From Cichorium intybus (Eukaryota > Streptophyta > Magnoliopsida > Asterales > Asteraceae): DNA of 64,000 nucleotides. The translations under genes were made by a program, and so were the position numbers. The stretch is from the NCBI GenBank assembly GCA_023525715.1, contig CM042016.1, positions 64,039,382 to 64,103,381 on the forward strand, in the 5' to 3' direction. Positions 27,021-37,473 of the stretch are shown one piece after another. The notes under the pieces were generated by a model that was not told where the DNA came from, did no database searches, and was given only the letters and a program-made list of their open reading frames with translations. How positions within the stretch are numbered: the stretch's first letter is position 1; each line of letters starts with the position of its first letter.

Positions 27021-28671
27021 TTTGGATTGTAAAAAAATTTGAGGTGCACAATATTTAAAGAATGGGGTTATTATGATTATTTGAAACGTAAATGGTTAAT
27101 AAATGATATCCTTAAAATGTTTACCATTGACACGACAATCAAGAACCTAACGAGAAAACAATAAATTACAAGGGAAGTGCCGTTAATTGTATTATTTTAA
27201 CTAATCAACCCAATTAATCAAAATTTTAGAATTTCTACTACCAAACCAAGTAAACGACTAGTAACGAATCGAATAAACAATAGTTTCCTTTTCGTACTAC
27301 TATTTTTCACCGATGACTACAAAATTGCAAAAAACACTAAATCACCATGGAATTGAGAAAAAACTAATTTATTATTTATATCTATGTTTAGTCGGCTCAT
27401 CTTGAGTCATGTTTACAATATTCCATTTGATTATTTTAGATTGATTTTATAGATTGAAGTTCCAGACCTTTCAGTTTATGGTTTTCATTAAGTTTTGGCA
27501 ACATTTGTTATTACGTTGAAACTTGAATATCAAGTATACCATGGGATTGTTTGGTATTTAAACAAGGGATATTTTTGATAGTTTTTATGTGACAATTTCC
27601 ATAACGGTTCCAACTATTATATGCAGAAATCTCCATAGTAATTTGTATACCTTGTTTACAAGTAACTGAAAGGATGGTATTTGGGTACTACAAAAAAGTA
27701 AAGAAAATGATTATTTTAGTTTATTATTTATTCTTGAAAATAGGTATTTAAGTATAAATTATTTTAACAAACAAGCTATTTGAAAGTATATTATTTATAC
27801 AAGAATATATGACCATCGAGTCATTTTATTGAAAAAGCTTTTGGGAAAAAGAAAAATGATTTTAAGAGTCATTTTTAAATCAAAAGAAAAATATTTTATA
27901 AATATGTCTTACGTCTAAAACCCATCCACTCTTAATACATTTCAACATCTTACGTATTATTTGTAAATGACATGTGTGCCACGTACTCGGAGTCTCATCA
28001 GCAAAGATACCTTTTGTGACTACATAGCTGACATAGATTTACAAGAGAGAATAATAAAATTAGATGTATATATTATATCGCTTGTATAATTTATTTAGTG
28101 TTTCTATAGTTTCTAAATATAACCCGCATTAGTTGTATTGTGTTATAAACTTAAAGGTGAAAAATTGGACCGTATTTCCGCTAGACATCGACATGATATC
28201 TAGTGATGTCATATTTTTATAATGCATGTCATGTAAAGTTGGGTGGTACATCAATGATTAAATATTTTATATGTAGAATTGACCAAATATATTTTACTAT
28301 CGCATTTGTAAAAACGGAAAAATCATAAAGAAAAACCAAATAAAAAAAAAGATACAACAACGGTATGCATAAAAAGTTGTACAAAAGTTATAAAAACAAC
28401 TTAGATAAAAACAATCATTTTTTCTTAAAAATGATTTCGTACATAATTAGAAAAAAATATGCCAAAGCTTTAGCAAAAGCTTCAACCTGATCATCTTACT
28501 TACCAGTCATGCGTGTATACGTCTTATTTACGACACTAGCTAGTAGGTATTTTGCTCCACAAACAAGAAAATTATACTTGAAAGTGAGTGAAGAAACATT
28601 TAATGCGTCCTCATTTTGATTTATACTGACATCACATTATGCGTAAGAAGAAAACAAATATATTTATTCGA

Positions 28672-29034
28672 TTACATTGGTCCTTCAAAAGACAAAAGCA
28701 TATTAATACCCATTAGATTAACCCAAACAATGACTCGATATTTATTTAGTATATCGCCATCTATAGCTGTGATTGTCATGTTATAAATTTTTCCGGCATC
28801 TACTTTCCTCTCTGCATACACCACTTTCTCAAACACTAGGACTGCTTTTGTGTCCTCATTGTGCTTATCCACCGCAAACTTTCCAATCGCCACCACTTTT
28901 AGGTCATTTGGGTCAACTGTTGAAAAGCCACCAACCAATTCATCACCTTGGGATGCGGTAGTCACATCAAGGCGAAGAATGCACAATGAGACACAAAGTA
29001 TGGTGAGAAGAAGAAATTGACCAACAGTTCTCAT
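28672..29034 (-). CDS. secreted cystatin-like protein, copy C
   Basis: Intact single-exon ORF of 120 residues. Residues 1-28 form a typical signal peptide (charged MR, hydrophobic FLLLTILCVSLCIL, small residues TTAS), so the product should enter the secretory pathway. The mature part is about 92 residues, the size of one phytocystatin domain. It has GG at 35-36, the plant-cystatin helix signature as IGKFAVDKHN (50-59), and the strand block VFEKVVYAERKVDAGKIYNM. The inhibitory loop QxVxG is KVDAG (77-81), lacking Gln and the second Val. The usual Pro-Trp of the second hairpin is Leu-Met (106-107), though VWVN just before it is kept. Family membership is well supported. Papain-type inhibition is doubtful, and the protein may bind something else. 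A TATA box lies 32 bp before the ATG. It differs from its paralogues by a few substitutions (e.g. Leu45). Confidence 0.88.
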   Translation of the reverse strand: MRTVGQFLLLTILCVSLCILRLDVTTASQGDELVGGFSTVDPNDLKVVAIGKFAVDKHNEDTKAVLVFEKVVYAERKVDAGKIYNMTITAIDGDILNKYRVIVWVNLMGINMLLSFEGPM

Positions 29035-29065
29035 TTTGAATTGTAAAAGAATTCGAGGTGCACAA

Positions 29066-29073
29066 TATTTATA
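29066..29073 (-). promoter_or_regulatory. TATA box of cystatin-like copy C
   Basis: TATAAATA on the minus strand, 32 bp upstream of the ATG. The same element at the same distance occurs before copies E and F. Such spacing would put the transcript start almost at the ATG. Confidence 0.6.
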
Positions 29074-30789
29074 GAATGGCGGTTATTATGATTATTTGTA
29101 ACGTAAATCGTTAATAAATGATATCCTTAAAACGTTTATCATAGACATCAATCCTTAGTGTAGAGAATCAATCGGTGGTAATGATATTATTACAATGTAG
29201 CTTTTCTGTTAACAACCGAATATTATTCACACGACTACCAAGAACCTAACGAGAAAACAATAAATTACAAGGGAATTGACGTTAATTGTATTATTTTAAC
29301 TAATCAACCCAATTAATCACAATTTTAGAATTTCTACTACCAAACCAAGTAAACGACTAGTAACGAATCGAGTAAACAACAGTTTCCTTTTCGTACTACT
29401 CTTTTTCACCGATGACTACAAAATTGCAAAAAAACACAAAATCACCACAAAATTCAGAAAAAACTAATTCATTATTTATATCTATGTTTATTCAGCTCAT
29501 CTTGAGTCATGTTTACAATATTCCATTTGATTCTTTTAGATTGATTTTATAGATTGAAGTTCCACACCTTTCAGTTTATGGTTTTCATTAAGTTTTGGCA
29601 ACTTTTGTTATTATGTTGAAACTTGAATATCAAGTATACCGTTGGAATCTTTGGTATTGAAACAAGGGATGTTTTTTATAGTTTTTATGTGACAATTTCC
29701 ATAACGATTTCAACTATTATATGCAGAAATCTCCATAGTAATGTGTATACCTTGTTTACGAGTAACTGAAAGGATGGTATTTCGGTATTACAAAGAAGTA
29801 AAGAAAAATGATTATTTTAGTTTATTATTTAGAGTTGAAAACGTGTATTTAAGTATAAATTATTTTAACATACAAGCTATTTGAAAATATATTATATATA
29901 CAAGTATATGTGACCATCAAGTCATTTTATTGAGAAAGCTTTTGGGAAAAAGAAAATTGATTTTAAGATTCATTTTTAAATTAAAAGAAAATTATTTTAT
30001 ACATCTACTCTCAAGACAATTCAATATCTTATGTATTATTTTTAAATGACATGTGTGCCACATACTCGGTTGGATCAGAGTCTCATCAGCAAAGCTAGCT
30101 TTCATGACTAGATAGCTGACACAGATTTACAAGAGAGAATATGAAATTAGATGTACCTATTATGTCGCTTGTATAACTTATTTAGGGTTTCTATAATTTC
30201 TAAATATAACCATCATTAGTTGTATTGTGTTATAAAGTTAATGGTGAAAAATATGACATCTAATGATGTCATATTTTTATAATGCATGTCATGTAAAGTT
30301 GTGGTGTTATATCAATGATATTTTTTAGAAACCCTACAAAGATTTAAAACTGTGTGTTTAGTTTTAAAATTGGATGATTAAAAATTTTATACGTAGAATT
30401 GACGAAACATATTTTACTATCGCATTTGTAAAAACGGAAAAACCATAAAGAAAAATCGAATAAAAACAAAGATACCATAACGATATGCATAAAAAGTTGT
30501 ATAAAAGTTATAAAAACTACTTAGATAAAAACAATCATTTTTTCGTAAAAATGATTTCGTTCATAATTTAAAAAAATTTATGCAAAAGCTTTAGCAAAAG
30601 CTTCAACGTGATCATCTTACATATCGGACTTGCATGTATACGTCTTATTTACGAGACTGGCTAGTAGGTATTTTGCTCCACAAACAAGAAAATTATATTT
30701 GAAAGTGAGTGAAGAAACATTTAATGCGTCCTCATTTGCATTTATACTGACATCACATTATGCGTAAGAAGAAAACAAATATATTTATT

Positions 30790-30820
30790 TTATTACATAG
30801 GTCCTTCAAACGACTAGTAA
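30790..30820 (-). other. array unit D, gene deleted
   Basis: The sequence runs from the 3' flank of a cystatin-like gene (TTACATAGGTCCTTCAAA) directly into distal upstream spacer (CGACTAGTAACGAATCGAG). A deletion of the whole gene plus its proximal promoter, roughly 0.6 kb compared with the neighbouring units, explains this. Confidence 0.8.
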
Positions 30821-32296
30821 CGAATCGAGTAAACAGTAGTTTCCTTTTCGTACTACTCTTTTTCACCGATGACTACAAAATTGCAAAAAACACTAAATCA
30901 CCACAGAATTGAGAAAAAAACTAATTCATTATTTATATCTATGTTTTGTCGACTCATCTTCAGTCATGTTTACAATATTCCTCTTGATTATTTTAGATTG
31001 ATTTTATAGATTGAAGTTCCAGTCCTTTCAGTTTATGGTTTTCATTAAGTTTTGGCAACTTTTGTTATTATGTTGAAACTTGAATATCAAGTATACCATT
31101 GGAATCTTTGGTATTTAAACAAGGGATATTTTTGATAGTTTTTATGTGACAATTTCCATAACGATTTCAACTATTATACGCAGAAATCTCCATAGTAATG
31201 TGTATACCTTGTTTACGAGTAACTGAAAGGATGGTATTTTGGTATTACAAAGAAGTAAAGAAAAATGATTATTTTAGTTTATTGTTTACTGTTGAAAACG
31301 GGTATTTAAGTATAAATTATTATACCATACAAGCTATTTGAAAGTATATTATATATACAAGCATATGTGACCATCGAGTCATATTATTGAGAAAGCTTTT
31401 GGGAAAAAGAAAAATGATTTTAAGAGTCATTTTTAAATTAAAAGAAAAATATTTTATACATATGTTTTGGGTCTAAAATCCATCTACTCTGAAGACATTT
31501 CAATATTTTATGTATTATTTTTAAATGACATGTGTGCCACGTACTCGGTTGGAGCAGAGTCTCATCAGCAAAGATGCTTTCGTGACTAGATTGCGGACAT
31601 TGATTTCCAAGAGAGAATAATGAAATTAGATATACATATTATATCGCTTGTATAATTTATTTAGTGTTTCTATAGTTTCTAAATATAACCCGCATTAGTT
31701 GTATTGTCTTATAAACTTAAATGTGAAAAATTGGACCGTATTTCCGCTAGACGTCAACATGATATCTAATGATATAATATTTTTTATAATGCCGATCATG
31801 TAAAGTTGGGATGTTACATCAATGATATTTTTCAGAAAACCTACAAAGATTCAAAACTGTGTGTTAGTTTTAAAAATGGATGATTAAAAATTTTATATGT
31901 AGAATTGACCAAATATATTTTACTATCGCATTTGTAAAAACAACCATAAAGAAAAATCGAATAAAAACAAAGATACAATAACGGTATGCATCAAAAGTTG
32001 TACAAAAGTTATAAAAACTACTTAGATAAAAACAATCATTTTTTCGTGAAAATGATTTCGTACATAATTAGAAATAAATTATGCAAAAGCTTTAGCAAAA
32101 GCTTCAACCTGATCATCTTACTACTTACCGGACTTGCATGTATACGTCTTATTTACGCCACTAGCTAGTACGTATTTTGCTCCACAAATAAGAAATTTAT
32201 ACTTGAAAGTGAGTTAAGAAACATTTAATGCGTCCTCATTTGCATTTACACTAACATCACATTATGTATAAGAAGAAAACAAATATATTATTTCTA

Positions 32297-32659
32297 TTAC
32301 ATAGGTCCTTCAAAGGACAAAAGCGTATTAATACCCATTAGATTAACCCAAACAATGACTCGATATTTATTTAGTATAGCGCCATCTTTAGCTGTGATTG
32401 TCATGTTATAAAATTTTCCGGCGTCCACTTTCCTCTCTACATACACCACTTTATCAAACACTAGGACTGCTTTTGTGTCCTCATTGTGCTTATCCACCGC
32501 AAACTTTCCAATCGCCACCACTTTTGGGTCATTTGGGTCAACCGTTGAAAAGCCACCAACCAATTCATCAGCTTGGGATGCGGTAGTGACATCAAGCCGA
32601 AGAATGCACAACGAGACACAAATTATGGCGAGAAGAAGAAATTGACCAACAGTTCTCAT
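32297..32659 (-). CDS. secreted cystatin-like protein, copy E
   Basis: Intact 120-residue single-exon ORF with the same architecture as copy C: signal peptide 1-28, GG 35-36, IGKFAVDKHN 50-59. The degenerate loop KVDAG (77-81) stands in place of QxVxG, and Leu-Met in place of Pro-Trp. Differences from copy C include Ala30 (SQADELVGG), Asp69 (VFDKVVYVERK), Ala94 and Thr112. The start is fixed by the conserved signal peptide and by the absence of an upstream in-frame ATG before the TATA box. It lies in a full-length array unit, about 2.2 kb from copy F. The same loss of both inhibitory motifs in all intact copies argues that the loss preceded the array's expansion. Confidence 0.88.
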   Translation of the reverse strand: MRTVGQFLLLAIICVSLCILRLDVTTASQADELVGGFSTVDPNDPKVVAIGKFAVDKHNEDTKAVLVFDKVVYVERKVDAGKFYNMTITAKDGAILNKYRVIVWVNLMGINTLLSFEGPM

Positions 32660-32690
32660 TTTGGATTGTAAAAGAATTTGAGGTGGACAA

Positions 32691-32698
32691 TATTTATA
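32691..32698 (-). promoter_or_regulatory. TATA box of cystatin-like copy E
   Basis: TATAAATA on the minus strand, 32 bp upstream of the ATG at 32657-32659. Confidence 0.6.
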
Positions 32699-34477
32699 GA
32701 ATGGCAGTTATTATGATTATTTGTAACGTAACTCGTTAATAAATGATATCCTTAAAACGTTTACCATAGTCATCAATCCTTAGTGTAGAGAATCAATTGG
32801 TAATAATGATATTATTACAATGTAGTTTTTTGTTAACAACCGAATATTATTGTCACGACTACCAAGAACCTAACGAGAAAACAATAAATAACAAGGGAAG
32901 TGACGTTAATTGTGTTATTTTAACTAATTAACCAAATTAATCACAATTTTAGACTGTCTACTTCCAAACCAAGTAAACGACCAGTCACAAATCGAGTAAA
33001 CAGTAGTTTCCTTTTAGTACTACTCTTTTTCACCGATGACTACAAAATTGCAAAAAACACTAAATCACCACAGAATTGAGAAAAAAAACTAATTCATTAT
33101 TTATATCTATGTTTTGTCTGCTCATCTTTAGTCATGTTTACAATATTCCATTTGATTATTTTAGATTGATTTTATAGATTGAAGTTCCAGACCTTTCAGT
33201 TTATGGTTTTCATTAAGTTTTGGCAACTTTTGTTATTATGTTGAAACTTGAATATCAACTATACCATCGGAATCTTTGGTATTTAAACAAGGGATATTTT
33301 TGATAGTTTTTATGTGACAATTTCCATAACGATTTCAACTATTATATGCAGAAATCTCCATAGTAATGTGTATACCTTGTTTACGAGTAACTGAAAGGAT
33401 GGTATTTTGGTATTACAAAGAAGTAAAGAAAAATGATTATTTTAGTTTATTGTTTACTGTTGAAAACGGGTATTTAAGTATAAATTATTATACCATACAA
33501 GCTATTTGAAAGTATATTATATATACAAGCATATGTGACCATCGAGTCATTTTATTGAGAAAGCTTTTGGGAAAAAGAAAAATGATTTTAAGAGTCATTT
33601 TTAAATTAAAAGAAAAATATTTTATACATTTGTTTTCGGTCTAAAATCCATCTACTCTCAAGACATTTCAATATTTTATGTATTATTTTTAAATGACATG
33701 TGTACCACATGTGTACCACATACTCGGTTGGAGCAGAGTCTCATCAGCAAAGATACCCTTCGTGACTAGACAGCTGACACCTATTCACAAGAGTGAATAA
33801 TGAAATTAGATGTACATATTATATCACTTGTATAATTTATTTAATGTTTCTATAGTTTCTAAATATAACCCGCATTAGTTGTATTGTGTTATAAACTTAA
33901 AGGTGAAAAATTTGACCGTATTTCCGCTAGACATCGACATGATATATAATGATGTCATTTTTTTATAATGCAGGTCACGTAAAGTTGGGGTGTTATATCG
34001 ACCATATTTTTCAGAAACCCAACAAAGATTCAAAACCGTGTGTTAGTTTTGAAATTGGATGATTAAAAATTTTATATGTAGAATTGACTAAATATATTTT
34101 ACTATCTTATTTGTAAAAACGGAAAAACCATAAAGAAAAATCGAATCAAAACAAAGATACGATAACGGTGTGCAAAAAAGGTTGTACAAAAGTTATAAAA
34201 ACTACTTAGATAAAAACAATCATTTTTTCGTGAATATGATTTCGTACATAATTAGAAAAAAATTATGCAGAAGCTTTTGCAAAAGCTTCAACCTGATCAT
34301 CTTACTTACCGGACTTGCATGTATACGTCTTATTTACGACACTAGCTAGTAGGTATTTTGCTCCACAAACAAGAAAATTATACTTGAAAGTGAGTGAAGA
34401 AACATTTAATGCGTCCTCATTTGGATTTATACCGACATCAAATTATGCGTAAGAAGAAAACAAATATATTTATTCTA

Positions 34478-34840
34478 TTACATAGTTCCTTCAAAAGACA
34501 AAAGCATATTAATACCCATTAGATTAACCCAAACAATGACTCGATATTTATTTAGTATATCGCCATCTTTAGCTATGATTGTCATGTTATAAATTTTTCC
34601 GGCGTCTACTTTCCTTTCTGCATACACCACTTTCTCAAACACTAGGACTGCTTTTGTGTCCTCATTGTGCTTATCCACCGCAAACTTTCCAATCGCCACC
34701 ACTTTTGGGTCGTTTGGGTCAAGTGTTGAAAAGCCACCAACCAATTCATCACCTTGGGATGCGGTAGTGACATCAAGTCGAAGAACACATAACGAGACAC
34801 AAAGTATGGTGAGAAGAAGAAATTCACCAACAGTTCTCAT
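34478..34840 (-). CDS. secreted cystatin-like protein, copy F
   Basis: Intact 120-residue single-exon ORF. The signal peptide differs slightly (MRTVGEFLLLTILCVSLCVL). Mature features are GG 35-36, STLDPNDPKV, IGKFAVDKHN 50-59, the degenerate loop KVDAG 77-81, KIYNMTIIAKD, VWVNLMGINM, and a C-terminus of FEGTM where copies C and E have FEGPM. As in copies C and E, the two protease-contact motifs of plant cystatins are not conserved while the fold residues are. The product is predicted to be secreted or vacuolar. Real function unknown. The neighbour on the left on the plus strand is copy E, and the next unit holds the split copy G. Confidence 0.88.
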   Translation of the reverse strand: MRTVGEFLLLTILCVSLCVLRLDVTTASQGDELVGGFSTLDPNDPKVVAIGKFAVDKHNEDTKAVLVFEKVVYAERKVDAGKIYNMTIIAKDGDILNKYRVIVWVNLMGINMLLSFEGTM

Positions 34841-34871
34841 TTTGGATTGTAAAAGAATTCGAGGTGGACAA

Positions 34872-34879
34872 TATTTATA
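34872..34879 (-). promoter_or_regulatory. TATA box of cystatin-like copy F
   Basis: TATAAATA on the minus strand, 32 bp upstream of the ATG at 34838-34840. Confidence 0.6.
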
Positions 34880-36184
34880 GAATGGCGGTTATTATGATTA
34901 TTTGTAACGTAAATCGTTAATAAATGATATCCTTAAAACGTTTACCATAGACATCAGTCCTTAGTGTAGAGAATCAATTGGTAATAATGATATTATTACA
35001 ATGTAGCATTTTTGTTAACAACCAAATATTATTGTCACGACTACCAAGAACCTAACGAGAAAAAAACTAATTAATTATTTATATATATGTTTTGTCGGCT
35101 CATCTTCAGTCATGTTTACAATACTCCATTTGATTATTTTAGATTGATTTTATAGATTGAAGTTCCAGACCTTTCAGTTTATGGTTTTCATTAAGTTTTG
35201 GCAACTTTTGTTATTATGTTGAAACTTGAATATCAAGTATACCATTGGAATCTTTTGTATTTAAACAAGGGATATCTTTGATAGTTTTTATGTAACAATT
35301 TCCATAACGATTTCAACTATTATATGCCGAAATCTCCATAGTAATGTGTATACCTTGTTTACGAGTAACTGAAAGGATGGTATTTTGGTATTACAAAGAA
35401 GTAAAGAAAAATGATTATTTAGTTTATTATTTACTGTTGAAAACGGGTATTTAAGCATAAATTATTTTAGCATACAAGCTATTTGAAAGTATATTATATA
35501 TACAAGCATATGTGACCATCGAGTCATTTTATGGAGAAAGCATTTGGGAAAAAGAAAAATGATTTTAACAGTCATTTTTAAATTAAAAAAAATATTTTAT
35601 ACATATGTTTTGGGTCTAAAATCCATCTACTCTCAAGACATTTCAATATCTTATGCATTATTTTTAAATGACATGTGTGCCACGTACCCGGTTGGAGCAG
35701 AGTCCCATCAGCAAAGATAGCTTTCGTGACTAGACAGCTGACACAGATTTACAAGAGAGAATAATGAAATTAGATGCACATATTATATCGCTTGTATAAT
35801 TTATTTAGTGTTTCTATAGTTTCTAAATATAACCCGCATTAGTTGTATTGTGTTATAAACTTAAAGGTGAAAAATTGGACCGTGTTTCCGCTAGACATCG
35901 ACATCATATCTAATGATGTCATATTTTTTATAATGCATGTCATGTAAAGTTGGGGTGTTACATTAATGATATTTTTCAGAAACCCTACAAAGATTCAACC
36001 TGATCATCTTACTTACCGGACTTGCATGTATACGTCTTATTTACGACACTAGCTAGTAGGTATTTTGCTCCACAAACAAGAAAATTATACTTGAAAGTGA
36101 GTGAAGAGACATTTAACGCGTCCTCATTTGGATTTATACCGACATCAAATTATGCGTAAGAAGAAAACAAATATATTTATTGTA

Positions 36185-36395
36185 TTACATAGGTCCTTCA
36201 AAAGATAAAAGCATATTAATACCCATTAGATTAACCCAAAAAATGACTCGATATTTATTTAGTATATCGACATCTTTAGCTGTGATTGTCATGTTATAAA
36301 TTTTTCCGGCGTCCACTTTCCTCTCTGCATACACCACTTTCTCAAATACTAGGACTGCTTTTGTGTCCTCCACCGCAAACTTTCGAATCGCCACC
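36185..36395 (-). pseudogene. cystatin-like copy G, 3' part (split by retrotransposon)
   Basis: Encodes the C-terminal two thirds, from VAIRKFAVEDTKAVLVF to FEGPM. An in-frame 12-bp deletion removes DKHN from the helix signature. The reading frame is otherwise open up to the target duplication CCACC (36391-36395), where the outer copia element begins. The 5' part resumes at 60113. Confidence 0.9.
36391..36395. repeat. target-site duplication CCACC (left)
   Basis: CCACC occurs once in uninterrupted paralogues (GCCACCACTTTTGGG) but on both sides of the element here (36391-36395, 60113-60117). Confidence 0.92.
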
Positions 36396-37439
36396 TATTG
36401 TCACCAAATATTCTAAGTAAGTGCGGAAATAAAGATTGCGGAATAAGTGAGGTCCGAAACTGGAAGTTTCGGAGGGACAAGTCCTGAGACTTGATATGGA
36501 CAAGTCCAAAGACTTGATGTTGTTGCGAAATTATAATGAAGGAGTGATACTTAGAATTGATCTTAATAGCTCAACAATAATAAGGATTAGCAGTAATATA
36601 ACTTGAAAATTATAGACTGAAAGTTAAATGTGCTAGAAAGATAAGAACAGTAAGAAACGCAGATAAGAACACAAGAGTTGATGGAATGAGAGATTGTATT
36701 GATAATTGAAATGTATTACATGAAGTCTCTCAAAACCATGAAGACTGAAGAAGAACTTGGTCTTCCTCTTATAGACTAAGGGATGACCATCGGATAATAA
36801 CCTATGGACTGAAGATGAGACAACACGTCTCTCTTTAGTCAGATAAGAGAAGGTAAATCTATTATAAAAATACAATGTCAGACTAGGGTGGCTTGCCTAT
36901 AATATAATAATACTCTAAAGTACAACAGACATGCTTCTAACAGGCCACGACTGATCTAGTCTAATTATGTCCTATAAGTTGGAGTACTTATCCTTTGCCT
37001 TATCTTCTAGATATTCTTTGATCTTCAGTCTTCTTTGTTGAATGTTTGAGTAAGATATTTCCTTGAGTTGGTTGATATTTATAGTCCGAAATCCTGAGTG
37101 GATTTCGGAGTCCTGGCTGGTTTAATCAGAGTGTCTTTGGAAATATGATTATGTATGACTTGGTCTTCTGAGTTAGTTCGGAGTGTGATCTTCAGAGTAA
37201 TTTCTGATCTTGAGCTCTTTTGGAGTTCCGAAATCCATTACTGGATTTCGGATGATTGCGATGTTATCCGAACTTAACTTATCAGAAATTTTTGTTGAGG
37301 GCATACATTAACAATTAAATCATTCATCAAAACATTCACATGAAAGTAAATTCATTCCATCAAAATAAGAAGTTTGACATTACAATCCTAAAATATCAAA
37401 CTACGAGTTAGTCAATGATTTAGACTTTCAGTACTAACA
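36396..37439 (-). repeat. 3' LTR of the outer element (left on the plus strand)
   Basis: On the plus strand it begins TATTGTCACC and ends AGTACTAACA. In element orientation that is TGTTAGTACT to GGTGACAATA, with the terminal CA mutated. Confidence 0.92.
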
Positions 37440-37452
37440 ATTCCCCCTTCGG
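37440..37452 (-). other. polypurine tract of the outer element
   Basis: The plus strand ATTCCCCCTTCGG reads CCGAAGGGGGAAT on the minus strand, ending exactly at the LTR start. Confidence 0.85.
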
Positions 37453-37473
37453 TGACCAATCGAGGGGTTTGAG

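Larger units (their letters stand above)
25861..36395 (-). repeat. tandem array of cystatin-like gene units (left part)
   Basis: The unit marker CTGATCATCTTACT followed by GCATGTATACGTCTTATT recurs at about 25864, 28488, 30608, 32109, 34292 and 36000. Full spacing is about 2.1-2.2 kb; shorter intervals reflect deletions. Each full unit has a minus-strand gene plus about 1.7 kb of shared spacer. Spacers carry recurrent words such as ACGAGTAACTGAAAGGATGG and hairpins of the type AATCATTTTT-TCGT-AAAAATGATT. I see no gene in the spacers. Confidence 0.9.
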
